A stretch of 64,000 nt of DNA from Burkholderiales bacterium (GTDB lineage: Bacteria; Pseudomonadota; Gammaproteobacteria; Burkholderiales; Burkholderiaceae_C). Both the position numbers and the translations under genes were made by a program. Shown piece by piece: positions 43,892-51,937 of this stretch. Positions within the stretch are counted from its first letter, which is position 1, and the number at the start of each line of letters is the position of its first letter. The notes under the pieces are model-generated. The model did no database searches. It was given only the letters and a program-made list of their open reading frames with translations, and was not told the DNA's origin. The stretch is from positions 434,001-498,000 of the forward strand of contig JAIOOS010000006.1 in assembly GCA_021414305.1 (NCBI GenBank), read 5' to 3'.

Positions 43892-44845
43892 ATGGCGCGC
43901 CCGCTCGTCGCGCTGCTCGCCGGCATCGGGATCGGGGCCTGCGCTCCGCCGGCCGTCGCGCAGGAGCCGCCGACGCTGACGATCAGCGGCGCGAAACTGC
44001 AGAAGCGGGCCAACGGCGTGCTTGCGCTGATGGGCTATTCGGTCGTCCCCGACCTGGTCTCGAGCTCGCTGTCGATCGACAACGCCGGCACGCAGAACCC
44101 GGCGATTTCCCTGTCGCAGCTCGCGGGCGGCTTCACCTGGAGCCGAGCGACACCGCTCTACCTGGAAGGCGGCGTCGCCTACAGCCGCTACGACCCGTCG
44201 TTCATCGCCAGCAACGGCGAGGAGCAGCGAGCCGTCCCCGTCAAGTGGGTCAGCGGTTCGCTGACGACCGGCGTCGGCTGGGACTTTCCGGTGATGCCCG
44301 ACCTCGTCCTGCGGCCGATCTTCAACTTCGCCTACGGCCGCGTCACGAGCGACCTCACGCTCGCGGCCGAGTACCTGGATTGGGTCAAGGGCGTCGAGAT
44401 CGACTTCCTCGACCGGGGTCACCTCGAGGCCTACGGAATCGGCGGCTCGCTGATGCTCGACTACGAGCGGGTCCGCCCCGACCACGAGATCGACGTCGAA
44501 GTGCGCTACACCGCCATCCGGCTGCAGAGCGTCGCCCACAGCTCGGCGGTGTTCAAAGGCCACGCCGACGCGGTGACGGCAAGCCTCTGGAGCCGCTACC
44601 GTGCGCCGACGGGCTTCACTGCCCTCGAGCGACCGGTGCGATACGTGCTGGAGTACGCCTACACACGCTACCTCGGCGACCAGGCGGGCATCCTCGGCTT
44701 CAACTACCTGAACTCGGTCGGCGCCGGGCTCGAGCTCGATTCGAGCGCGCGCGACCTCTTCATCACCCGAACCCGCCTGGTCGGCCGCTACATGTTCGGC
44801 AAGGACGTCTCGGGCTTCTCGGTCGGCCTCGCGGTAAGCTTCTGA
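43892..44845 (+). CDS. Solitary outer-membrane autotransporter-like beta-barrel protein
   Basis: 317 residues. Signal peptide (PLVALLAGIGIGACAPPAVA), then about 290 residues of alternating strands ending in VGLAVSF, a proper barrel C-terminus. The overall look matches solitary autotransporter-like beta-barrel proteins without a passenger. Six bases follow the carbonic anhydrase stop, so it is in the same transcription unit. Confidence 0.65.
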   Translation: MARPLVALLAGIGIGACAPPAVAQEPPTLTISGAKLQKRANGVLALMGYSVVPDLVSSSLSIDNAGTQNPAISLSQLAGGFTWSRATPLYLEGGVAYSRYDPSFIASNGEEQRAVPVKWVSGSLTTGVGWDFPVMPDLVLRPIFNFAYGRVTSDLTLAAEYLDWVKGVEIDFLDRGHLEAYGIGGSLMLDYERVRPDHEIDVEVRYTAIRLQSVAHSSAVFKGHADAVTASLWSRYRAPTGFTALERPVRYVLEYAYTRYLGDQAGILGFNYLNSVGAGLELDSSARDLFITRTRLVGRYMFGKDVSGFSVGLAVSF

Positions 44846-45000
44846 CGGGCGTAGCACCAAGAGGCAATGCCTGCGGCCGTGGCTCATGCCATGATGACGC
44901 GGTCAGGTGGGGCGACAAGCAATTCAACCCTCGCCACCCGTCCCTGGCTATCCACATCTTGCCGCCGCCAGTCGCGCGGCGCCCCCTCGAAGGAGCTCGA

Positions 45001-45693
45001 ATGAACAAGGCACGCAGAACTTTCAACCTCGCCGGCGGCGCGCTCGCAGTCGCCGTCTTCGCCGGAGCCACCTTTCCCGCCCTGGCCTCCGATGCGAGCG
45101 ACGCGTCGGAGCTGGCGCTGAAGGCGCAGGCAACGATCGCCGAGTTCGGCGCCAACAAGGACTTCCCGACCTTCTCTCCGGCCCTCGCCAAGGCGAAGGC
45201 GGTGCTGATCTTTCCGCAGATCCTCAAGGCCGGCTTCGTCCTCGGCGGCTCGGGCGGCTCGGGCGTGCTGATGGTGCGGGACGCCAAGACCGGCGGCTGG
45301 GTCGGCCCCGCGTTCTACACCATGGGCTCGGCGAGCCTGGGATTCCAGGCGGGTGCGTCGGCGGCCGAAGTCGTGATGATCATCAACTCGCAGAAGGCGC
45401 TCGACTCGCTTTACTCGAACAAGGTCAAGATCGGCGGCGATGCCTCGGCGGCGATCGGCCCGAAGGGCGTCGGCACCGGCGCGGCCCTCAGCACCGACTT
45501 CGTCGTGTATTCGACGGTCAAGGGCGCATTCGCCGGCATGTCGGTCGACGGCTCGGTCCTCGACGTGCGCCAGACGCTCAACAAGGGCTACTACGGCAAG
45601 CCGGCGACGCCGGTCGAGATCCTCGTCAAGGGCGAGCACACGAAGCCGGAGGCGGCAGCGCTGCAGGCGGCGGTGAAGAAGGCCGCGACCTAG
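45001..45693 (+). CDS. SYLF (Ysc84-like) lipid-binding domain protein, exported
   Basis: 230 residues. Signal peptide (AGGALAVAVFAGATFPALAS), then the SYLF domain with AKAVLIFPQILKAGFVLGGS, GGWVGPAFYTMGSASLGFQA and VKIGGDASAAIGPKGVGTGA. SYLF proteins bind phosphoinositide-type lipids in eukaryotes; bacterial exported ones are thought to be envelope proteins. GGAGC precedes the ATG. The gap to the previous gene (44846-45000) contains only a weak match to the regulatory element near 44861-44873. Confidence 0.85.
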   Translation: MNKARRTFNLAGGALAVAVFAGATFPALASDASDASELALKAQATIAEFGANKDFPTFSPALAKAKAVLIFPQILKAGFVLGGSGGSGVLMVRDAKTGGWVGPAFYTMGSASLGFQAGASAAEVVMIINSQKALDSLYSNKVKIGGDASAAIGPKGVGTGAALSTDFVVYSTVKGAFAGMSVDGSVLDVRQTLNKGYYGKPATPVEILVKGEHTKPEAAALQAAVKKAAT

Positions 45694-45704
45694 CTCCCGC
45701 CGCA

Positions 45705-45737
45705 CGCCGCGACCTCTGCATCGGCGGAGGCGCGGCG
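45705..45737. terminator. Hairpin between convergent SYLF gene and RT0821-like gene
   Basis: Arms CGCCGCGACCTC and GAGGCGCGGCG pair except for one bulged base, with a loop of about ten bases. It fills the short gap between two convergent stops, so a bidirectional terminator is likely. No T-run is seen. Confidence 0.45.
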
Positions 45738-45742
45738 CAGGG

Positions 45743-46153
45743 TCAGGCGGGGGCCTTGTCCGGGCCGACCAGCTTCCACTTGCCGGCCGGCTTCTCGCAG
45801 AACCTGTAGACGCCCTGCGCCTTCTGCTCGCCGTAGACATTGACGATGCGCAGGCGCCGGCAGGCGAGGCCGTCCGCGGAGAACCTCGCCAGCGGGGTCA
45901 CGCTGCCCGAGGCCTTGCTGGCCTCGTTCTTCCATTCGAGCGTCTCGCCGTCTTTCTCGGCCTTGAGCGCCTCGTTGACGCGCGCCGTCATCAGCGCCGT
46001 GTCTTCCTTGCTGAACTTCGCGATCGGCGCGTCGTTGAACGTCGTGAAGCCGCTGGCAGCGTGGGCCGAGAGGCTCGCCATGCCCAGCAGCGTTGCAGCG
46101 AGGAACGCGTGGACGCGGCGATTCGGCTTCGGGTCGTGCAAGGTGATCTCCAT
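45743..46153 (-). CDS. Small exported protein, RT0821/Lpp0805-like surface antigen
   Basis: 136 residues from ATG 46153 (an in-frame start at 46183 is less likely). Signal peptide (AFLAATLLGMASLSAHA). The C-terminal half (LEWKNEASKASGSVTPLARF ... LACRRLRIVNVYGEQKAQGV ... FCEKPAGKWKLV) resembles the RT0821/Lpp0805 family of surface proteins, with two conserved cysteines. Divergent from the membrane protein at 46275; element copy F lies 31 bases upstream. Confidence 0.65.
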   Translation of the reverse strand: MEITLHDPKPNRRVHAFLAATLLGMASLSAHAASGFTTFNDAPIAKFSKEDTALMTARVNEALKAEKDGETLEWKNEASKASGSVTPLARFSADGLACRRLRIVNVYGEQKAQGVYRFCEKPAGKWKLVGPDKAPA

Positions 46154-46183
46154 GCTCTGCAAGCTACCGGCCGGCGAAGGCAT

Positions 46184-46205
46184 CGGCCATTGGACTTTGG
46201 GGAAG
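46184..46205 (-). promoter_or_regulatory. Regulatory element copy F (degenerate)
   Basis: Minus-strand reading CTTCCCCAAAGTCCAATGGC; it matches the left copy at 48757-48778 at 17 of 22 positions. It sits 31 bases before the ATG at 46153 in a divergent promoter region. The GGG of the core is lost, so it may bind weakly. Confidence 0.4.
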
Positions 46206-46274
46206 GCAACGCACAGCCCCGACTTCCCTTAAGTGCTGTTGTCAGGCCCGGGGTCGGGCGCGATGATTTTTACC

Positions 46275-46937
46275 ATGGAACCTTCGCCAGCGCCTTATCG
46301 CGAGCCCCTGCTCAGCCCGGTCGACCGGATCTCGGAGATCCTGTTCGGCCTTTTCATGGCGCTGACCTTCACCGGCGCGGTGTCGGTGGCCGAGTCGGGC
46401 AAGGAGGAGATTCGCACGATGTTCATCGCGGCCCTGGGCTGCAACCTGGCGTGGGGCCTGGTCGACGCGGTCATGTACCTGGTGCGCACGGTCACCGACC
46501 GCGGCCGGGCGCTCACCCTGTTGCATTCGGTGCGCGCGGCCCCCGATCCCGAGGCCGGGCGCGCTGTGATCGAGCGTTCCTTTTCGCGCGTGGGCGCGAG
46601 CCTCGTGTCGTCGACCGAGGTCGAAGCGATTCGCAGCCGCATCGTTGCGCAGACGACGGTGCCGGCCCGGCCCCGATTGATGGGCAAGGATGTGCTCGCC
46701 GCGCTCTCGATCTTCCTGCTCGTCGTCCTGGCCACCTTTCCGGTGGTGTTGCCGTTTGCGTTCATGAAGGACGTCGGTGCGGCGAAGGAGCTGTCGCGGG
46801 CGATCGCGCTGGCCATGCTGTTCCTGGCCGGACTCGGGCTCGGGCGCTACGCGGGCTACGGCAGCTGGAAGGCGGGCCTCATGATGGTCGGGCTCGGCGC
46901 CGCGCTCGTCGTCGCGATCACCGCGCTCGGCGGATGA
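46275..46937 (+). CDS. VIT1/CCC1-like membrane protein (tentative)
   Basis: About 220 residues from ATG 46275 (ATG 46263 also possible). Two N-terminal helices (VDRISEILFGLFMALTFTGA; MFIAALGCNLAWGLVDAVMY), a soluble middle, then three C-terminal helices. The pattern and the GLVDAV segment recall VIT1/CCC1 metal transporters, but key residues cannot be confirmed by eye. The following gene overlaps its stop (ATGA). Confidence 0.55.
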   Translation: MEPSPAPYREPLLSPVDRISEILFGLFMALTFTGAVSVAESGKEEIRTMFIAALGCNLAWGLVDAVMYLVRTVTDRGRALTLLHSVRAAPDPEAGRAVIERSFSRVGASLVSSTEVEAIRSRIVAQTTVPARPRLMGKDVLAALSIFLLVVLATFPVVLPFAFMKDVGAAKELSRAIALAMLFLAGLGLGRYAGYGSWKAGLMMVGLGAALVVAITALGG

Positions 46938-47584
46938 AGCCGGCGCTCCGCGCCCTGGCGGCGTTCGCGGCCGTCGCGTCTACCACGGCCTTCGCGGCCG
47001 AGGATGAAGGCAGCGGGCGGCGCGCCGCGCCGCCGGCCAGGCCGTCGTGGGAATTCGCGGTCACTGCCTATCCGACGTTCGTGCGCGAAGGCGACAACTA
47101 CACCTCGGCGATCGCGGTGGCGGATCGCGGCCCGCTTCATCTCGAGGCCCGCTACAACTACGAGTCGGTCGGCGCACGCTCGGTGTTCGCCGGCTGGACC
47201 TTCTCCGGCGGCGAAGAGATCACCTGGGAGCTGACGCCTCTGGTGGGTGGCGCCTGGGGCAGCACCCGATCGTTCGTGCCCGGCGTGGAAGCCAGCGTGT
47301 CCTGGGGTCGATTCGACTTCTACCTCGAGGGCGAGTACGTGCGGCACGACGGCGAACGCAGCGACGGCTACACCTACGCCTGGAGCGAACTCGGCTTTCG
47401 CCCGGTCGAGTGGCTTCGGCTCGGCGCCGCCGCCCAGCGCACCCGCGCCTACGGTGGCGATCGCGAGATCCAGCGCGGGCCGTTCGTCCAGGCGACCTGG
47501 CGCCGCCTGACGGTCGGCGGCTACTGGTTCAACCCGGGATCGCGCGACCAGGTCGCGGTGATGTCGATCGGCGTGGCGTTCTAG
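46934..47584 (+). CDS. Predicted outer-membrane barrel or periplasmic beta protein, unknown
   Basis: 216 residues. Signal peptide (ALRALAAFAAVASTTAFAAE), then strands rich in Trp and Tyr (TAYPTFVREGDNYTSAIAVA; YNYESVGARSVFAGWTFSGG) ending in MSIGVAF, consistent with a small barrel. Family not recognised. Translationally coupled to the preceding membrane protein by ATGA, convergent with the AI-2E transporter gene (the two frames overlap by four bases). Confidence 0.65.
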   Translation: MKPALRALAAFAAVASTTAFAAEDEGSGRRAAPPARPSWEFAVTAYPTFVREGDNYTSAIAVADRGPLHLEARYNYESVGARSVFAGWTFSGGEEITWELTPLVGGAWGSTRSFVPGVEASVSWGRFDFYLEGEYVRHDGERSDGYTYAWSELGFRPVEWLRLGAAAQRTRAYGGDREIQRGPFVQATWRRLTVGGYWFNPGSRDQVAVMSIGVAF

Positions 47585-48702
47585 TCGGTCGTCGATTGCG
47601 CTTCGGGCGCGGCGCGCGGAGCGTCCGGGTGGGCCCCGACCCAGCCCATGAAGATCTGGTAGCCGAGGGAGAGGAACGTCGCACCGACGAACATGCCGAG
47701 GATGCCGCTGCTCGCCATGCCGCCGAGGGCGCCGAGCAGGACGACCGGCATCGGCGCCTCGACCCCACGGCCCAGAAGCAGCGGCTTCAGCACGTTGTCG
47801 AGCATCCCCGCGACGCCGAGCAGCACGGTGTGCGTGACCGCCGCGCCGGTACCGTAGTCGGGACTCGCCCAGATGTAGACGATGGCGGGCAGGGTCACCA
47901 GAAGGGCCGGGAGCTGCGCGATCCCGAGGACCAGCACGACCGCGGCAAGGACTCCCGCGAACGGGATGCCGGCAACCAGCAGCAGCAGGCCGATGACGAT
48001 CGCCTGGATCAACGCCACGCCGAGCACGCCTTGCGCCACGGCTCGGATCGTCGAGGTGCAGAGCCGGGCGAACTCGCCGCCGCGCTCGACGCCGACGATC
48101 CGGTCGAACACCGCGCGCATGCCGGCGGCCCCCCGTTCGCCGAAGGCCATGATGATTCCGGCGACGACGAAGGACACGAGAAACAGCAACACCGATCCGC
48201 CGATCGCGGCGACGACGCCGATCGCCTTCCTGGACAGATCGGCGATCTGGGGCTGCATGCTCTTGAGCGTGGCCGGCAGGTCGGCGTACGCCTTCGCCCA
48301 CAGCGCGTGAATCTTCTCGCCCACCAGCGGCAGCTTGGCCACGCTCGCCGGAGGTTCCGGCACCTGCAGCGTGTGATCGCGGGCGCTGGCGACAAAGCCT
48401 TGCACCGAGTCGCCCAGCGCCATGGTCAGCACGCTCACCGGCGCGACGATCAGGACCAGGCCGCCCAGCACCAGCAGCGTCGCCGCCAGGCCGTTGCGGC
48501 CGCCCAGGCGGCGAGCCAGCATCCGGTGCAGCGGATAGAGCGTCACCGCCAGGATCAACGCCCACGCCATCAACGAGATGAAGGGCGAGAAAATGTCGTA
48601 GCACAGCACCACGAGAGCCACGACGAGCCCCGCGCGGATGAAGACGTCGAGCAGCCGCGCGGAAAGGCGCCGTTCGAGTGCGAGTTCGGATGGGGTGTTC
48701 AT
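47581..48702 (-). CDS. AI-2E family transporter (PerM/TqsA-like)
   Basis: 373 residues from ATG 48702 with GAGG upstream. About eight membrane helices: two N-terminal pairs (LVVALVVLCYDIFSPFISLM; LAATLLVLGGLVLIVAPVSV), a soluble middle (about 105-155), and the C-terminal bundle with VAQGVLGVALIQAIVIGLLL and LLLGRGVEAPMPVVLLGALG, the family signature. Transports autoinducer-2 or other small molecules in studied members; the substrate here is unknown. Its promoter region carries the paired element copies D. Confidence 0.87.
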   Translation of the reverse strand: MNTPSELALERRLSARLLDVFIRAGLVVALVVLCYDIFSPFISLMAWALILAVTLYPLHRMLARRLGGRNGLAATLLVLGGLVLIVAPVSVLTMALGDSVQGFVASARDHTLQVPEPPASVAKLPLVGEKIHALWAKAYADLPATLKSMQPQIADLSRKAIGVVAAIGGSVLLFLVSFVVAGIIMAFGERGAAGMRAVFDRIVGVERGGEFARLCTSTIRAVAQGVLGVALIQAIVIGLLLLVAGIPFAGVLAAVVLVLGIAQLPALLVTLPAIVYIWASPDYGTGAAVTHTVLLGVAGMLDNVLKPLLLGRGVEAPMPVVLLGALGGMASSGILGMFVGATFLSLGYQIFMGWVGAHPDAPRAAPEAQSTTD

Positions 48703-48756
48703 TTCGCCTCGTGATGGCTGCGGCCGCCGAGGCACTTTGGAGGCGGGCCCGGCCCC

Positions 48757-48826
48757 TGTCCATTGCCCTTTGAGGAAGGTGTCCGGGCGCCGCTTCGCGC
48801 GGAACTGCCTCAAAGGGCAATGGACA
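48757..48826. promoter_or_regulatory. Paired regulatory elements D (19-bp perfect inverted repeat)
   Basis: Arms TGTCCATTGCCCTTTGAGG (48757-48775) and its exact complement at 48808-48826, separated by 32 bases. Each arm is a copy of the regional element (right copy TGCCTCAAAGGGCA then ATGGACA). It lies between the divergent AI-2E transporter and outer-membrane protein genes. Two regulator dimers on the same DNA face, or a long hairpin, are both possible; the recurrence of single copies elsewhere favours a protein-binding site. Confidence 0.7.
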
Positions 48827-48900
48827 AGCACGGGCCTGTCGAGGAGAGTGCCGTGCCACGAGACCCATTGCTCCACTTCGTAAAGGGCCGCCGAACACTC

Positions 48901-49719
48901 ATGAACGCCTCACCTCACCTGCGCCGGATCGGCGCCCTCGTGTTCGCCACATTCGCCTCCACGCTCGCCTACGGGCAGGCACCGGCGGTCGAGGGACCGT
49001 GGCGCTACGGCGCCACGCTGTATGTCTATCTGCCGACGGTCGGCGTCAAGTCGAGCGTGCCCGCCGACCCGGGCGGTACGCCGATCACCTTCGACGTTCT
49101 CGAGCATCTGAAATTCACGCTCATGGGAACGGTCGATGCGCACAACGGGCGCTGGGGCGCGTTCAGCGACCTGGTCTACGTCAACCTGGGCAGCAACAAG
49201 CACCAGAGCCGCGACTTCACGATCGGCGACATCGGCCTGCCGGTGGGGACCACCGCCGACCTGGGCTGGGACCTCAAGGGCACCGCGTGGACCGTGGGCG
49301 GCCTGTACCGCGTGGTCTCGAGCCCGGGCGTCAGCGTCGACGCGCTCGGCGGCGTGCGCTGGCTCGACGTGCGCAATACCTTCACCTGGGACATCAGCGG
49401 CAACATCGGCCCGCTCGCGCCGGTCGGCCAGACAGGCAGCAAGAAGACCAAGACCAGTCTGTTCGACGGCATCGTCGGCGTGAGGGGACGCGTTGCGCTC
49501 GGCGACTCGGGCGGTCCCTGGTCCGTCCCGTTCTACCTCGATGTCGGCACCGGCGAGTCGAAGGTGACCTGGCAGGCGGCAGGCGGGATCCGCTATTCGT
49601 ACTCCTGGGGCGACCTGAGCGCGATGTGGCGCTATCTCGACTACGACCTGAAGTCGGGGCAGACCCTGCAGCGCGTGACCTTCAACGGGCCGATGGTCGG
49701 CGCGGCGTACCGCTGGTAG
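48901..49719 (+). CDS. Predicted outer-membrane beta-barrel protein
   Basis: 272 residues. Signal peptide (IGALVFATFASTLAYGQ), then regular amphipathic strands (WRYGATLYVYLPTVGVKSSV; WAGGIRYSYS-type strands near the end) closing with VGAAYRW, a barrel C-terminal aromatic. No named family recognised, though it looks like a sister of the other barrels in this region. Divergent from the AI-2E transporter gene, with element pair D between. A hairpin terminator follows. Confidence 0.68.
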   Translation: MNASPHLRRIGALVFATFASTLAYGQAPAVEGPWRYGATLYVYLPTVGVKSSVPADPGGTPITFDVLEHLKFTLMGTVDAHNGRWGAFSDLVYVNLGSNKHQSRDFTIGDIGLPVGTTADLGWDLKGTAWTVGGLYRVVSSPGVSVDALGGVRWLDVRNTFTWDISGNIGPLAPVGQTGSKKTKTSLFDGIVGVRGRVALGDSGGPWSVPFYLDVGTGESKVTWQAAGGIRYSYSWGDLSAMWRYLDYDLKSGQTLQRVTFNGPMVGAAYRW

Positions 49720-49744
49720 AGCGCGGCAATCGGTCGCCAAAAGC

Positions 49745-49772
49745 AGAACGCCAATCCGAGGGTTGGCGTTCT
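49745..49772 (+). terminator. Hairpin terminator after the outer-membrane protein gene
   Basis: Perfect 10-bp stem AGAACGCCAA/TTGGCGTTCT with an 8-base loop, followed by TCTTGCTT. It ends the last chromosomal gene before the element and could also have terminated the former tRNA transcript on the other strand. Confidence 0.75.
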
Positions 49773-49798
49773 TCTTGCTTCGGCTCGTGCCGGAATTC

Positions 49799-49843
<45 letters not shown>

Positions 49844-50153
49844 AGCAAGTATGTTGTGTGTTGGCTATATTGCTTATCAGGCTCCAATCGGTTTTATCTT
49901 GTGTTGACAAGCACTTAGATACTCGAGCGCTTCCACACTTGACACCGACTGACCCCCGCAATCTTTCTGACCAACCGAACAACTCAACTTGCAATCTGCA
50001 ACTCAAACGACCCTTGGGGTGAATTCTAGACCCTGAGATCGAATTCGGGCAAGTGGTTTGATTGCAGTTTCAGCCGCCATCAGATTCTGCAAACAACAGC
50101 CATGCCAGGACAGGCGCCTGCGGTGGCGCGCCCGGCGAGCACAGCACGCCAAG

Positions 50154-51536
50154 TCATGCGACACGGCGGATCTCCTTGACGAGTTCGCTGCTGGCGATGT
50201 CTTCCAACTTTCGGATGGCAGAGCCCAAGGTCTGAACAAGTTGCGGAGGTGCTCCCATTTCTTCGAAGCAGACCTGCCACTCGCGGACGGTTGCCCAGAC
50301 CCGGCGCACCGCCGCCAGAGCGTTCGGGCGGTCCGGTATGAACGCCGAATGTTCGCTCAGGGCGTTGTCCAGCGTGGCCAGGCGCCCTTGGCTGCCCACT
50401 CCGAGGTGAAGCAACCGTTCCTGGGCCACCATGGGGCGGGGAACGACGTCATACAGCGGACTCAGCCGCCAGCCACCTGCGGCTGCGTCATGGACAAATG
50501 CGTGGTTGCGCAGATGGTCGTCGTCGTTGGTCACGAAGATGTTGAAGACCATGCGGGTGAACAGCTCTTCGCAATCGCGGGCGATGAACCGGGGATGCAC
50601 GCATTCGCGGATCGCAGCGGCCAGTTGCTTGTAGCCCGTCCCGAGGGACTCTTGCTCGCTGCAACCCACCAGCGTCAGCCCGCTGACCTGGGGGACCCGG
50701 CCCTCGACCCAGCCAGGCATGGGATGTGTGTCGTGTGCCCAGGTGCCGGGGTCGGGGAGCTGCCCTGGCTGGGCCCAGTAGCGGTCGAACCGGCGGATGA
50801 GCAGCAAGGAGCGCCCCACGACCTGATGCAGCTTGAGCGGTGGCACCGTCATGCCGGCGCGCCGCGCCAGCTCCAGCGTCGCGGCTTCGACCACGGCCAT
50901 GTCGAGCGCGTCGCCCCGGGACGGAAACTTGGCCAACCAGAGCACGCCCCGCTCGTCGCGCACCGACGCCTTCGGGCGCGCTCCGCCGGCGGACGGCGCG
51001 CCACCCAGGTAAGGCAGCAGGTTGGCCGGGATTTCTTCGCCAGCTTCGACAGCCGCGGCCGCCTGCAGGAGGTACGGCAGCGAGGTGAGCGCGCCCGCCG
51101 GCGCGCCGGTGCCGGACTCGATGCTCTCGCGCACGTCCAGCGCGCCGACCCGGTCGCTGCCGGCTTCCAGCAGGTAGGTGAACTCGTCGAGGCTGTTGGC
51201 GGGGACGCGCAGTTTGGCTTCGATGACGCGGCGCCCCCAGGCGTCCGGTGCTGCATCGCGGATGCCTCCAAATTCGTCCAATCCAGGCAAGGGAAACAGG
51301 GCCACGCCGCGTACTGCCTGCCGGTCGCGAAGGTTCAGGGCGCACGGATCGACTTCGAAGGCCTCGGGCCGGGCGAGGTAGCGAAGACCGTAGGTGAAGC
51401 TCTGGGCGGGCGCCTGCCCCGGCGCGGCGGGTTCGCGCCGCAGCAGCCCCGCGGGAACGAAGCGCTGCGCCCGCTCCCGGCCCTCGGCGATGTGGGCGAA
51501 CACGGCGACTTCCTGGGGAGCCTTGCGGGTGGCCAT
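50154..51536 (-). CDS. hipA: HipA family kinase toxin
   Basis: 460 residues. N-terminal couple_hipA-like region (to about 110), then the HipA kinase fold: nucleotide loop region GGARPKASVRDERGV, the conserved LAKFPSRGDA, catalytic loop TNDDDHLRNHAF with the Asp/Asn pair, and metal-binding Asp in LSPLYDVVP. HipA toxins phosphorylate translation-related targets such as aminoacyl-tRNA synthetases and cause growth arrest; the target here is unknown. The antitoxin-like gene lies upstream 8 bases away, the typical order. Confidence 0.9.
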   Translation of the reverse strand: MATRKAPQEVAVFAHIAEGRERAQRFVPAGLLRREPAAPGQAPAQSFTYGLRYLARPEAFEVDPCALNLRDRQAVRGVALFPLPGLDEFGGIRDAAPDAWGRRVIEAKLRVPANSLDEFTYLLEAGSDRVGALDVRESIESGTGAPAGALTSLPYLLQAAAAVEAGEEIPANLLPYLGGAPSAGGARPKASVRDERGVLWLAKFPSRGDALDMAVVEAATLELARRAGMTVPPLKLHQVVGRSLLLIRRFDRYWAQPGQLPDPGTWAHDTHPMPGWVEGRVPQVSGLTLVGCSEQESLGTGYKQLAAAIRECVHPRFIARDCEELFTRMVFNIFVTNDDDHLRNHAFVHDAAAGGWRLSPLYDVVPRPMVAQERLLHLGVGSQGRLATLDNALSEHSAFIPDRPNALAAVRRVWATVREWQVCFEEMGAPPQLVQTLGSAIRKLEDIASSELVKEIRRVA

Positions 51537-51544
51537 ATCGCGCT

Positions 51545-51937
51545 TTAGAAGTCGATGGCCTTGAGCTGCTTGTCGCTCAGGGGGCGGACGCGCTGAGTGC
51601 GGTTGCGGGCGTTCATCGACGACACGGCAGCGACATTTCCCTCCACAAGAGCTTGCAGCGTCACGTTGGGTTCGATGGCGTGTAGATAGCGCAGCAGCTG
51701 GCCCAGAGTCCGGCCGGGATCCCCCTTCTCGATCAGCACGGCCGTAGAGCGCGACAGCCCCGCCTTGGCGGCCACGTCGATCTGGCGAAGATGGTAGGCC
51801 TGGCGCAGCTCGGCCAGGCGTTGGCCCAGGTGGTGAGCCTCGGCCAGACGAGTCGGGGCCAGCAGGGGTGTTTCGTCGTACTTCATGAGGTCTGTAATCG
51901 CGGCCGCAAAGTTTTTAAGAACTTCGATTGCATACAT
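51545..51937 (-). CDS. hipB: HipB-like antitoxin with Cro/C1 helix-turn-helix
   Basis: 130 residues from ATG 51937, or 113 from ATG 51886; neither has a clear ribosome site. The helix-turn-helix is LAELRQAYHLRQIDVAAKAG LSRSTAVLIEKG (in two parts), typical of HipB. The C-terminus (SDKQLKAIDF) could be the flexible tail that plugs the toxin. As in known hip operons it should bind its own promoter and neutralise HipA. The upstream region to 52000 is AT-rich, but I could not define an operator. Confidence 0.82.
   Translation of the reverse strand: MYAIEVLKNFAAAITDLMKYDETPLLAPTRLAEAHHLGQRLAELRQAYHLRQIDVAAKAGLSRSTAVLIEKGDPGRTLGQLLRYLHAIEPNVTLQALVEGNVAAVSSMNARNRTQRVRPLSDKQLKAIDF

Noticed and set aside
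44852-44873. A further copy of the regulatory element before the SYLF gene
   Set aside because: Only GGCAATG and scattered bases match (11-12 of 22) and the left half of the palindrome is missing; kept out of the site list.
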